A stretch of DNA of 64,000 nucleotides, from the NCBI GenBank assembly GCA_946965045.2, contig OX337228.1, positions 4,526,001 to 4,590,000 of the forward strand, read 5' to 3'. The notes under the pieces are model-generated. The model was not told where the DNA came from and searched no databases. It worked only from the letters and a program-made list of their open reading frames with translations. Of this stretch, positions 45,001 to 56,362 are shown piece by piece. The number at the start of each line of letters is the position of its first letter. Positions within the stretch are counted from its first letter, which is position 1. The position numbers and the translations under genes are program-made. This DNA is from Epithemia pelagica (taxonomy: Eukaryota; Bacillariophyta; Bacillariophyceae; Surirellales; Surirellaceae).

Positions 45001-48000
45001 GAACGGATCATTCCCCAGTCTGACGTTTATACTGGCTTTGATGCCAATTTGAACTGCTCAATTGGTTCCCAGTACTTCGAAAGCCAGGAAGGTGTATGGA
45101 AAGATTTTCTACTCAAACCATGGGAATTCACCATCAGAGGTGGCAGAGGACCGAACCCAAGAATGAAAACTGACAGACCGAGTACGTATGTTGATGTCGA
45201 GGCATTCCCATGTCACGTTTGCTTTTCCGAAGAGTTTCTCTTCAACCTGGCGTCGGCTAATCGAATGTGGACTGTGTATTCGATGGCGACTTCGAGTCTA
45301 TCACAAGCGTTAGCCGAGGCTCCTCCGACAAGCAGCGGCACGGGGCAAGCTACGACAATGAATACCCCCAAACCGACTGAGGCGCGACACGCGTTAAGAG
45401 GAAATCCCAAAACCGCAAGCCTCAAGCGCAGTATGGCAGCTACTGCTGCGAGGACTCTTGTCACAGCCCTTCCGTATGCGTTGGAGAATAATTCGGGCGT
45501 TCCTGTTGATTTCAAGATTGTTGGGACGGACAGTAAGCCCAGGCCTTGCCCAAATGGATCAATCGAATACTTCCGATTCTCACCACCAAAGTCTAAGGGG
45601 ACCGGGGGTAAAAGGCTATACGGTCAAGATGTGACCTATTCAAAATGTGTCAGCGTCCGTGTTTCAAAGTGTTGGATAGACATTGATAGCATTGACGACG
45701 AAGGTGGTCTGCGTCTTCACTCACTCGACAATGGTGGTATCATTTTTACCCAAATTCTTAAAGAAGGGAAAACAACGGCAAGTATGCTCTGTCCGTAACT
45801 TTTTCTACTTGTTACAGCATCTTACCCGCTTCCTTTCAGGTTGTTCAAGTTTCAAGTGGAATCCATATTCACGGGAAAACATCTATTCCCATAGAGGTTC
45901 GAATGCCTTGTGGCCATGGAAGTGATGATGTTGAAGTTGTTGGATCATGTGGACCTGGATGGCTTTCCAAATCTAAGTTGTCGATTCTTCAAGATGGCAA
46001 GTATACAAGACAATCTTCAAAGCTGGGACTCCCTTTTCATACCGCTAGGAAAGCGTTTGAGACCAATGATGGGAGGTTGGCTTTTTTCATTTCGATCGTT
46101 CCCAATATTCGATTCAGTGGAAGCGATGACTTCGAGCTCAAAGGAGAAATCAGATTTACTTTGAATCACAACGCGTTGCATGGAAGTGAACCACGCCAAA
46201 TCCTACATACTGAAACTGTCTGTCGCCCCATCTCGCGCGATGGAGATCCAGGACAAGCAGGAGTCGGGATTGATTCCTTCGTTGTTCAAGTTAGAGTGAT
46301 TGGCAGGTTGGTGGATCAAATGCATCCTTATCTTGATGTCTTTGTGGAACCTCGAGCTCTGATAGAGAACAAGCTTCCGATACCAATAAATATTCGGACA
46401 CCAATGCCCCAAACTTACAGCAAAAGATGCGTCAACGACAACAAAGGCTCGACACATGAGTTGGATCCAGATGAGAGTATGGAGATCTACACTATGAGTC
46501 AATCGGTTGCAGTATCTGTGAAATGCGCTGACAACCCTGTTGGTGGTACTCCGACTGGGTGGATTGAAGGGACTTGGGTTGATCTCCCTCTGAAGTCGGA
46601 ATATCGATTTCCAGTTCCACAGAGATGTTGCTTCCCCTTTAGGAGTTATTCTGGAGCTGAATACAACATCCCTGGTGGTGCACAATTCCTCATTGTTGAT
46701 GGTCATGCTGCCTTATCTAGGCTTTCGTCTGGAGACAAAGAAGGGAAAAGCGATTCACAAAGTCTCAATATTGGCTTATCTGAGTCAAGGGATGAACTTG
46801 TGAGAACCTTTTTCATCACTGTCGCCAACTATGCTGTAGACCACACTGGTTCCGCACTCTTTGCCCAGGTTGAAAATGCCTCCGGTAGTCTCCGGACAAG
46901 CAAAGTGGCTGGGGTCGCCAAGCCAGATCCAACTCCGATTGGAGCGTACAAATCAAATCGTCACTTTGGTAGAGTCTCTCTACTACCAGAGTCACACGAA
47001 CAAGTACAGTTAATACATCTCACAATGGAAGGCGATGTAGGGATGCGAAGAAGCAAACCATTCCATATCGGAGAAGTCTCAATCTGTGACGGAGGTGTAA
47101 ACTCTACGGCTATTGTGTGGCAAGAGGATGGCAGTCCGTCTGGTTTCTTTGCTTACCAAAAGTTAATAAACACATACCAGGCGGAAATTCATGTCATACC
47201 AGAATTTATTGTGTTCAACGGCAGCAAGAAATTCATTGTCAGGGTTAAGCAACCCAAAGGAGCAGATGCGTTGATAGAACCTGGAAAAATTGCTCCGCTA
47301 CAAATGGCCTCGCGACAGCGTGCAATTATATCTGTGTCTTGGTTGGATTTCGACGGAGCCACGTCACCTCTAAGCGTCGACCGTTTAGGTTTACGAATTG
47401 CTATTGTCCGAACGGCTTCAGGGCTCGCGATTGGCAGCTTGGCAATACAAACGGTCGTTGGATCAAGCGACTCAAGGCTTGTCGTTAAGCTTGCGGATAT
47501 TCGACTAGGATCAGAAGCTCGTCATACTCTTGCTCCGAGCATCAGTGATTGCATGCTAGACAAAGATTTCCTGAGGTTCAGAATTCAATGGTCGGAGCTC
47601 AAAGTAACTCTCAATGAAGCAAGATCTGTTGTGGGCAAGAAGAAAGCTTATATTGAATCTGCACTTGACAATATTGCGCATCAACAGGGCGCCGATCCCA
47701 ATTCTCGCTTCACGTCAGGAGAGACATCCGAGGTTGGACAGACTTGGATGGAAGCGAGAAGTGTGCGCAACAAAATCGCAGAGGACAAGGGTAGAAACGG
47801 ACTTGATGCTGTTTGCACACTGGCCCTCCAGCAATTTACCGTCGACTGGCAACGTGTCTTCAAAGAGGAACCGGAGCCAAGTGCCCTTCGATCAGACAAG
47901 GAAAGAGTTCAGTCACAGGAGCGGTCTCAACTATCGATTATCATCCACAAGATTCGAATAACGGACGAGACTCCTGGGTCTGCTGCACCTGTTGTTTTGG

Positions 48001-49346
48001 ACTGTAACTCGGACAATGCGAGCTTCTTTGATCTCTGTGTTCGGGTTAAAGGGCCCCTCGACGCTGAGCTTGTAGAAGTGTCGGTTTTCGATCTTAATTT
48101 GGCTTTTTCTCGCGGGAAAGCGGAGCGGATTGTTTTGTGTACAACGGAGAGTTTTGCATGGAAAGTTCTGGATGTATGTGATCAAATAATTGGGGCTGCG
48201 GGAGAGATATCAGGCTTTGAGTTAGACCTGGCATGGGATGAAGACAATGGAGGTTACAAAGTAGTGCAACTAGCATCATCCGTGGACGAATCTTCAAGAT
48301 ACACCCCTCCAAACAGTGAGAAGTTGTACGACATTCGAGTAGCACGGGTATCTCCCTTTGTGGTCCTTCTAAGTTTTGCCCGAACGCCGGTGAAGGCCAA
48401 GTATACTCCTATGAAAAATGGGAAAAATGCTGCCCTTATGAACTACTTCACTCAAAGACTTCAGTTCAAAATAGATCGCGCTGAACTGAAGTTTGCTCAT
48501 TACGAAGCCAGGAACATCAGGGGCCCAATTGACAGGGTTGTTGAAATGATCACAACTGTGTACATATCGCGCATGAAACTGCAGTTTGTCACGTTGATGA
48601 CAGCCATAAGTGTACAGGATTGGAAGTTTCTCGCTGCCCGCACTGGTGGAGACGATGAATTTGTGGATGGCGACCTCGTCCGAGCTGCTGGAAATCTGGC
48701 TGGAAACACAGTGAATTATGTCCTGAAAGGATCGGGTCGAGGGATAGAATCAGTACTCAAACGAGGCTCGAGCAGTCTGGGTGCAGGAATTGAAAGTGCA
48801 GCTACGAAAGTTGGAGCTGGCGCGCTTGGTTCTAGTGTTAACAGTGTCGTTTCAGGAGTTGGTGGTGGCGTTGGAGAAGCCATGTCTGGAGTTGGGTCCG
48901 GTGCGGGACATGTCGTGAAAGGTGTTGGTCGTGGGGTCGGACAAGTAGTTGGTGGAGGTAGGTCAGTTGAACTATGGGATCAACATGCTCCAAAGTGCGA
49001 AAAGTAGAACTCACACCGTTACTTTTTGGCAACGACGACAATGCCAGTCACTGGTGGCGCTTCTCTCATGGTTAGAGGGACAGCAAAAGGAATAAAAAAT
49101 GGAGACGGGAAAGCAATCGCTTCGAGTGTCGTGGACGGTGCGAAATCGGCAGCACAAGGAGTTGGTCAAGGAGTCAGTTCAGTTGTGGTGGGAACGGCTG
49201 ACGGCGTCTTCTCTGTGGGAAAAGGTCTCTTCTCCGGTGTACGAAGCGTAGGTGTTGGTGTTGTAGGGGCCGTTCGAACGAAGAAGAAGAAGAACAGCCT
49301 AGATGGTTCATCGTCGTCAAGACGAAGTACGGGAGGAAACAACTGA
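39016..49346 (+). CDS. VPS13: VPS13-family bridge-type lipid transfer protein
   Basis: Three exons: 39016-45777, 45840-48957, 49048-49346; 3,392 residues. The N-terminal chorein domain starts MAKSVLLDVLEKTIGKYVLNLDANSLNVAIWSGKIELNSLQL, diagnostic of VPS13/ATG2. The long middle supplies the hydrophobic groove that moves phospholipids between membranes. An SHR-BD-like region begins near residue 2,160 (ALENNSGVPVDFKIVG), and the C-terminus is a Gly/Val amphipathic stretch (about 3,230-3,370) like the ATG2_C/VPS13_C membrane-binding end. Intron 2 (48958-49047) is GT-AG, phase 1. Intron 1 (45778-45839, 62 bp) fits only as GC-AG if the frame and the strong TTTCAG acceptor are kept; a GT site one base later needs a poorer acceptor. 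Length is close to yeast Vps13 (about 3,140). Confidence 0.92.
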
Positions 49347-50160
49347 AGCAACTCCTAAAGGATCAAAACAAACACATATTTTAGGAGTAGTTGCCAAGAG
49401 ACGGCTGATCAGTTGAAGGTACGTTGTCTACTCCGTCCCAGCTAGAGGACGTTCCAGGATATTATACTGAGATATTTCAGTGTGGTCCGATGTCCGATAG
49501 CTATCTGGAGCTAGGAGCTAGGAGTACCAGAGAAATGTAAAGCGACCGAATGGCGGTCATTCGCAATGAGACATGGCACGTGGGCCTTGGGTATGGCATA
49601 AATATCATGCAACGATCGAACCGTTATGACATACTCATTCTTCTAAGTAACATAATTCGAAACACGATAAAGACTCACGGACGGTCGGTCTGTCGTGCGT
49701 TCATACCATCTGTATTAATGGTACAACGTACAAGTACAACGTCTATAGATCCGGGGAGAGCCAGCGTGTCGGCATTTGACGTGCGGCGTGCTCCGATTTT
49801 TCAAGTCGGCAGTCTGCTCTCCGATCGCTCATCTCATCAATTTTACTTTTCTCTACGACATACATACAACAACAACCCCAACAAGAACAAGCCCAACAAC
49901 AACAACACCAACAACCCCAACGACCCCAACAACAGCTTTTGTTTTCGCTTTTCCACGCCATCGGAACTTGTGTTTTCCATAAAGGAGCATGTTTAGGTAG
50001 CTGAGAATATTGCATCTGCGACGGACATCACTTCTTCTGTATGTGCTTCACTGGTCAAATTATCATCTGGGCATCGATATTGGCTTTTCGATCCTAAAGG
50101 ATTGGGATTGGCTGGAATACACAATTTGAAACCCTTCACTGCATAGGACAGATCTCCATT
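49347..50160. other. Long spacer with low-complexity repeat
   Basis: 814 bp. Contains TACTCCT-type motifs (49352, 49381, 49510-49528) and a CAACAACCCCAAC-rich tract at 49866-49935. A 148-codon frame (49550-49996) crosses the tract but is dominated by Asn and lacks any recognisable domain, so it is not called. Two thirds is probably leader and promoter of the next gene. Confidence 0.5.
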
Positions 50161-51360
50161 ATGGCCGAAACTGCAACGACCAACCGTCAGTCGCTATCTC
50201 AAATACCGGTTTATATTCCCCACGATGGTGGACCAATCGAACATTTGACCACACCAGATGAGTCATCATCGATTTATCATGGTGATACTTCGTTGAACCA
50301 GCCACAACACCCTTCTCATAGTGCGTATCCCGCTGGGTCGGTGCAACGTCGCTACTTTGAACCTCATCCGCCCAACAGTTCTATGGTTTTACCAGTGCCA
50401 CCGTTGGAGATGGAACCTCCACCAGGGACACCGGAATGGAAGAAGCGCAAAGGATGGTTCAAGAATACTCGGACGCACCATCGACTGGCCAACCAGCACC
50501 AAGATCAAAGTAATCAGGAACATTTGGATGGTAGCGATGTAACGTTCTATCGTGGTGGTCCAATGGCAATGTTAGAACAGACAACATTAATACCAGCCGC
50601 TCCACTTTCATCTTCAACAAATGGACAGGTTGAACCAGCTTCTGTCACTCTGAGGAAAAGCGAAGATAATTTAGATTCAGCGTCCACAACACCAAAAAGA
50701 CATTACGCAATGCAGCAAGAGCCAGAACCTGGGAATGCACAGCCACTCCAACGAATTTCCTCAATGATGACAAAATCATCAACGGATAGTCTGCTGGATT
50801 TTGACGAATCAGAATGGACACCTGCTGATTCTTCCTATGGTGCGGCCATTCCCGTCATGGGATGGATCCCCAAAAAGATACGACGGATGATAGAATACAG
50901 TTTAATTGGTGTTGGTGTCCTACTACTGGTCTATTTGGTTGTGTTCACGTCCCTTCAAATGACCGATGGACAACAAAACTCCGACAGCAGCGGCAACAAG
51001 AAAAATGACGGAGGACTCAATTTGGACGACGATCGGTATGTGCCAGCCCACAATTACAATGACGACCAATACGCATCGTACAACTACTATAATATGTCAA
51101 GCAACGACGACGACTACAACCAGCAACAACAAAGATATTCCAACGACGATCAAGGCGGTGGTTATAATCGAAGATATTACAACTACAACGACCAGGCCGC
51201 TGTGAACGATGACAATTATGGAGAACGGTCTTTGAGATATGTCACATCCACGACAAAACCTAGAAAAAGAGTAGGGTTGGCGGAGCGAATCGAGTCGGCG
51301 TTCCGCTACGGTCGACAAAGAACGATCGATGACCCAGACGAGGAGGATACGGAGACTTGA
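50161..51360 (+). CDS. Single-span membrane protein of unknown function
   Basis: 399 residues, single exon, ATG at 50161 with good context. One hydrophobic segment (about 243-267, IEYSLIGVGVLLLVYLVVFT) is preceded by a basic KKIRR, so the Pro/Ser-rich N-terminal 240 residues are probably cytosolic and the C-terminal 130 residues luminal or external. The C-terminal part is unusually rich in Asn, Asp, Tyr and Gln (NYYNMSSNDDDYNQQQQ and YNRRYYNYND), then ends basic and acidic. No catalytic or binding motif is recognised. The Tyr/Asn/Asp tail could be extracellular matrix- or wall-associated, but that is only a compositional impression. Confidence 0.65.
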   Translation: MAETATTNRQSLSQIPVYIPHDGGPIEHLTTPDESSSIYHGDTSLNQPQHPSHSAYPAGSVQRRYFEPHPPNSSMVLPVPPLEMEPPPGTPEWKKRKGWFKNTRTHHRLANQHQDQSNQEHLDGSDVTFYRGGPMAMLEQTTLIPAAPLSSSTNGQVEPASVTLRKSEDNLDSASTTPKRHYAMQQEPEPGNAQPLQRISSMMTKSSTDSLLDFDESEWTPADSSYGAAIPVMGWIPKKIRRMIEYSLIGVGVLLLVYLVVFTSLQMTDGQQNSDSSGNKKNDGGLNLDDDRYVPAHNYNDDQYASYNYYNMSSNDDDYNQQQQRYSNDDQGGGYNRRYYNYNDQAAVNDDNYGERSLRYVTSTTKPRKRVGLAERIESAFRYGRQRTIDDPDEEDTET

Positions 51361-51600
51361 GCTGTCTGTAGATACACTGATGTGATATCAGGCCCATTCC
51401 TCTGGTTATTTTGTGGCGAAACGACTACAATCTCAATTGTGATATTGGTGGATAACTGAGTTCCATTTCAGTTGTATTGTAGATGTTCACCGCTCTGACG
51501 GGATCCGCCAGTCTTGAAGAAGATTGAGACTTCAGAAGTCATAGAAGCAGATACCGCATTAACAACGCCGTAGCTGCTTTGAACAGCTTTTAGACTTTGC

Positions 51601-51611
51601 TTTTTTTTTTT
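51601..51611 (-). other. 3' poly(A) of the non-LTR element
   Basis: Eleven A residues on the element strand directly before GCAAAGTCTAAAAGC of the flank. They define the 3' end created by target-primed reverse transcription. Confidence 0.75.
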
Positions 51612-51643
51612 AATATGTTACTGTCTATGGTAAAGTGGGACTC

Positions 51644-52770
51644 CTAAGCGGTGAGTTCGCAAAGGAGTGGGGCTGTGTCCGTGGCAGTGATGAACTGTGC
51701 CATTGGAGCCGGGGAGTAGATCGGAGTGACGGGTGCAAAACATGGTGTTGCCAGATTTTGCAATTGTGTGATTCGAGTTTTTCGAATGGATTGGTGATGT
51801 TGGATCGCTGTGATGTTGTTGTTGGCGTGGTTGGCCAGTGCCGATATTATTGCATGTCCCAGTGAGGCTTTTGCAAAGTGTCCGATTGTGTATATGTTAG
51901 CTTCGGGATAGCTAAACTTTTTTGTGTTTTTGTTTGCCTTTGTAAGCAGGTTGTTTGGGGCTTCGTTTAGTTGTTGGAAGAGTGCGTACGCCGCGGGATG
52001 TGATTTGCTTCTCTTTTCGTCTTTTCCGAAAAAGGGATTATTCCATGGCGGGGGTTCGGTTGTTGATAAGGTTGGGTGGCGATATTCTGATGGGAATAGC
52101 AGGGTATCGGCAAAGGATCCCAAGGAACCAAGGTGGTCGACGGTGAATGGTAAGAGATAAACTCCGTTGTGGAGCAGGTGTGTTGCTGTTTGTGGATCCC
52201 GACAGAACTTAGCCCTTGCTGCCTCGTGATGCGCCCTTGATGCCATTGTGGCTATTGTTTTGTGGTCGGACGGGTCGTGGATTGGCAAAGGTTGTTGAGG
52301 TGGGGGAATGGTGATGTCTATTGCCACATATTGAAAGTGGTCGTGGCGGTGTGGCTTGCGGAGGAGCATCCCGACATCGGCGGGCCGTATGTTTCGCTCG
52401 TGTTGCGGAGCCAAACCAGGTGGCTCAACCTGGACGTCGTGGGTGGTTTCGACTGTTCCAGCTGCTGGTGCGAGTTGTCTTAAGACGTCAAATAAGGTGT
52501 CTCAAATTGCATTCGAAAGGGCTGTTTTAGAAGCGGAGGTGCATGAGAACAAATGGTCTCCCAGAGGGTCAATTGTCTTGGTCTTCGAGCAGCGACATTT
52601 CTGTGGCCAAGACTGTGTTGGATCATTCACGAACAAGGGGAGCCGCAATTTTCTTTTGATTGCCGTTTGGAATACTTTGTTTGGATAGCGAAATTGTGTT
52701 GCTGTCAAGGGAAGAGACAGTGCCAAACTGGTGAGAGGCGACAATAAACCGGGGAGGAAGGCTCGTTGTT
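51644..52770 (-). pseudogene. Restriction-like endonuclease region of the retrotransposon, broken
   Basis: Continues the RT protein in another frame. Key parts are CRCSKTKTIDPLGDHLFSC (a C-x-C...G-D-H...C knuckle) and RPADVGMLLRKPHRHDHFQYVAIDITI, the R-P-A-D-V...D-[IV]-T box of the PD-(D/E)xK-like nuclease in RLE elements. Two lesions separate it from RT: a frame change between about 52745 and 52790, and an in-frame TGA at 52504-52502 where the frame otherwise continues DTLFDVLRQLAPAAG. The TGA is one transition away from CGA. The nuclease would nick target DNA to prime reverse transcription. Confidence 0.78.
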
Positions 52771-55413
52771 CTGGTTTGGTGTGTCTCTTGAGGTTGCTAA
52801 GGCGATAGCCCGTGCCGTTTGGGTTAGCAATCTTGGGTACGCCGATGTGGCCGCTTGTTGATAGCCGAGGCCGCCGAGGCGTTGTGGCATTGCCGCAATG
52901 AGGCAAGCCGAAGTGCTGATCTCTGTTTCGGGGAGCGAGGTGAGTTCTGATAGAAAACGTGTGACGATTTTTTCTGTCTCTAACGTTGTTGGGCTGGACC
53001 AAAGCGTCGTTCTTGGATTTGTTGTTGCGTGTGCCAGGTTGACGTCTGATGGTAGCAGGTGTAACAGGGACGATACCATGGTGAATTTGAAAAGGTTGTG
53101 TTTGGTTTGGAGGTCGGGCAGTTGCAAGAAACAGTCTAGTTTGTGATGCATCTTTTTCACTTTGTTTTGGATGTATTGTTGGGCGAATTTGCTAGAGCCT
53201 ATAGGCTGTCCGAGAAATCGTACCCCGTTTGTGATCTCGGCTTTTGCCAGGTCTGCGGGAGAAAGGAACGACAGCGCTTGTTCGAGGCACTGTTTGTCGG
53301 TTGGGTCTAGAGTGTCTGGGGATGTACCGTCGGTGGAGGTAAGAATTGTTGTTTTGTTTTTGTTCAAAATGATTCCCAAAGGCTGACCGAGTGCTTCGAA
53401 ACGTTTTAGGAACCATGGGACGTCGCAGTGGGGCAAACACACTGACGTGTCATCCATGATGGATGCAGTGTGTCCTATTCCACCCATTTCGTCGTCGTGT
53501 GGGTTGTTGTTGCGCTGTCGTTGTTGTGCCCTTTTGGCTTGTTCTTTGTTCAGCTTGTTTGTTAAGGCCAGTAACACGAGACAGGAGAATAGCGGGCTCA
53601 AAGGGCAGCCCTGTGGGAACCCTTCTTCTTGCCGTAAAAACTGTGCTTGTTTGTTTTCGTCGAAGTACCATTGTTTGCAGGTGTGTTGTGTTAACAGGTC
53701 AAACAAGGGGACCAGTGGTGTTGTTTCTTCGTGTTCTAACAAGATTTTTCTTGCTTCGGTTCTGCTCACATTATTGAACATATTTGTTAGATCTAGCATG
53801 ACCAGTGCACGGCTTGGCGGTCTCGTCTGGCTGTCGGTTGTTGTTGGTGTTGTTGATGAGTCTGTCGTTGTCGTCTGGTTGTCGGTTGTTGTTGATGTTG
53901 TTGATGGGTCGGTCGTTGGTGGGTTTCGGTCGATGTATTGTCGCACTGCCATGGCCGTGGTTTGGGCTACAAAGTCGACTCCCCCGGGTACTTGTATGCC
54001 GTACTGGCCTCCTTGGAGCATGAGGGGTTGAATGGCATCGGTAAGGTGAACCAGGGCTGTCTTGGCCGCCACTCTTCTGATGGCTGTTCCAATCCCAATT
54101 GGTCTTAGCCGTTCCAGATTGTTCATGTCTTTGTGCAGAGCAAGAAAGTAATTGCTTGCGAGAATTGGTTGGATTGTTGTCGGTACTTGGGCAGTCACTA
54201 CGAGTTGGATGAGTGACTTGATGTTGCGGAAGTACGGTCTTGTTGCATCCGGCGCTTTTGTTGTCTTGTGGAGGGCCATCGACACGATTGTGTCGATGCA
54301 TGTGGAGAACGGTCCAGAGGCCGTCCCCGGTGTCATCTGCCGCAGTGCTCTTTCGAAGGATTCGTCTGTGAGCTTTAAGTACTGTGCTGCTGGGGGTCCC
54401 ATTGTTGATTGACCATGTGATCTTGTTGACGGGGGTGGTCGTTGTCTTTGTGGGAAGAGTTCGTTCTGGCAACGTTCGACTCTTGGTGCGGTCAATGTTG
54501 CTGGTGGTGTGTTTGTTGTGAGTCGTTTGACTGCTGCTCGGTAATTGCCAAGGTCGGCTAATTGTTGAGCTGAGTTGAGACGCCATTGTGGCAGTTGGTC
54601 GGACTGAGAGGAGTGATGTTGTTGTTGATGTCGTTGTTTCTGTTTTTTCTTGTTGATTGCTCCCTGTTTCGGGAGTGGTGTTGGATTCCAGATTATGTTG
54701 TGGAGCTCTTCGAGTCTGCCGGTCTTAAACCAGGAGAGCCGGGCTCGAAAGGCGTTTGCATAGGTGAGGTGCACTGTTCCTTTGATTGGTGCCAGCAGGA
54801 GGGACTCTAATAGAATTAACAATTTCCAAAAGGGACTGGCGTCGATGTCGTGTTGTGGTGGTCTGTCATCCTTCAGGACCGAGGGGGACAGGGGTGGTGT
54901 TGCTTCAAGGATCCAAGACACAACCGTGTTGTATGTTGTGTAAAATTCTGCTTTGATTGGAGGCTTTAGTTTGTGCCAGATACTTCGGCGGAATGGTGGT
55001 GGTGAAAGCTGCAGTTTGTTCAGATAAGCTAAGCTATCTTTCCATTGTCTCTCATTTTCTGGTTGAGAATGTCGGTAGGTTTGTAGGACTAACTGGAGGT
55101 TTGTTTTCGTCCTACTATGTTTTTTTGTTACGTGTTGTCTTAGATGCCCTTCCGTAGTGAAGATGGCTGTGGGCGTGTCGCATTTGGGGCCGCATGGATG
55201 AAAGCCGTGTTGGTTGCAGTATTTGGGTGTGAGGTAGTCTGTTGGGTGAGTTTCGCTGTGCTCGGTGATTAGGTGTTCCTTCAGGGAGGCATGGGGGTTG
55301 GTTGATGATGATGGCACCGTCCATGGGCAGTCGGGTACTGGACAGTGTCGGGGAGTTTTTTTCTTTCGTTCACTCATTTGGCCCTTTGGCCCATTTGTCA
55401 TGCGGGACCACAT
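52705..55413 (-). pseudogene. Reverse transcriptase ORF with N-terminal zinc fingers
   Basis: 902 codons. Two zinc-finger-like units sit at about 22-100 (CPVPDCPW...HLITEH and CNQHGFHPCGPKC...HVTKKH). RT motifs follow: RPIGIGTAIRRVAAK near 445, motif A ALVMLDLTNMFNNVSR near 538, motif B GFPQGCPLSPLFSCLVL near 600, motif C ASIMDDTSV near 653 and motif D GIILNKNKTTIL. Motif C reads IMDD instead of the common YADD/FADD. A Thr-rich insertion (TDNQTTTTDSSTTPT) precedes motif A. The frame starts 44 bp inside the end of the preceding ORF, in the +1 frame. The native C-terminus, with the nuclease, is lost to a frameshift near 52770. Confidence 0.85.
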
Positions 55414-56362
55414 GGCCGGTGCGCGAGTCGGCGATGTTGGTGTTGCCGGTCTGGACTAAAGACTGGGCAAAGCGCCAAGCATCCTGCGCGTCGGTGTCGT
55501 TCGTAAACGACTTTGTATTCTCTAGAAACTCTCGCATTTCGTCGATGCGTGAGGGGTTGTTGTTTGCCACATATTTGAAGATTAGTTCGATTTCTTGCAT
55601 GGTGGTGGCTGAAAACTCGTGGTCGTCTTGTTCGTGGTTTTCTCCGTTGTCGTCGCTTCCGATGAGGGCACGCGAGTGGTCGTCGGACTCTTCCGTGTCC
55701 ATCATGTCGTCGTTAGCTGTTTGGTCGTCTTGTTGTTCGGCCAAAGGGGCGAATTGGTTCCGTTTGGCTGCTGGTTTTCGGTCGTCGACCTCGTTGTTTT
55801 GGTTTTGGATGTGGTGGGCTGTCGCTGCCACTGTTGTCCAATCTGTGCCGTCGTCGTATGGGTCGTTGTCGTCTTCCTCTGTTGGTTGCATGGCGGCTGC
55901 ACTCCGTTTGTTTGGCTGGTTGCTCAATTGGTTGTGCCTGTCCGGAGTCTCGGGTCCGTTGTCCTCTGTCTCGGCTGGTGTTTCGTCTAGGTTGTTGTGT
56001 TTTCGCCTGAGAAGACGGTTGGTAAATGCGACGAGTCGGTTGGTGTGGCTTGAAGAAGTCGGAGTTGCCGGGTCTTGGTTGTTTGTAGGTTGTCTCGGAG
56101 GTGTCGCGGCCACGGCCGCCAGGGTGGGGAGAAGGATGTTGTTCGGGAAGTCGGTGAACTGGCGGATGGTGTTGGTGGTGAGCATGTGTGTGTCAGGGGT
56201 CTTGCGCAGGTATAGGGTGTAGTATTGCGCATCTGGGTCCTCGTTGTTGTATTCCGGGAATACGGCGACGAATTCTCGTAGCTGTCGAAGTTGTTTCCAA
56301 TCTCCATCGGTCGCTTCCGGGTTGATTGGTTTAAGCTTGATGCGTACGCACGCACTAAAAAA
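55370..56362 (-). CDS. ORF1 continuation after in-frame stop, 330 aa
   Basis: Runs in the same frame as the 709-codon ORF above it, directly after its TAA (56365-56363). The first codons are TTT TTT AGT GCG. The sequence FFSACVRIKLKPINPEATDGDWKQL reads as natural protein with no ATG until 56185, so it is probably the C-terminal part of ORF1, reached by readthrough or separated by a point mutation. The rest is acidic with Asp/Asn-rich linkers (EEDDNDPYDDGTDW) and ends near a helical MREFLENTKSFTNDTDAQD. No known domain was recognised. Confidence 0.55.
   Translation of the reverse strand, partial: FFSACVRIKLKPINPEATDGDWKQLRQLREFVAVFPEYNNEDPDAQYYTLYLRKTPDTHMLTTNTIRQFTDFPNNILLPTLAAVAATPPRQPTNNQDPATPTSSSHTNRLVAFTNRLLRRKHNNLDETPAETEDNGPETPDRHNQLSNQPNKRSAAAMQPTEEDDNDPYDDGTDWTTVAATAHHIQNQNNEVDDRKPAAKRNQFAPLAEQQDDQTANDDMMDTEESDDHSRALIGSDDNGENHEQDDHEFSATTMQEIELIFKYVANNNPSRIDEMREFLENTKSFTNDTDAQDAWRFAQSLVQTGNTNIADSRTGHVVPHDKWAKGPNE

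Noticed and set aside
49550-49996. 148-codon frame upstream of the single-span protein
   Set aside because: Half of it is Asn-rich translation of a CAACAACCC tract; no domain and no splice link to the next gene was seen.
55302-56222. 306-codon plus-strand frame
   Set aside because: Antisense of the ORF1 continuation. Ser/Val-rich without domains, while the minus strand reads as ordinary protein in line with its neighbours.
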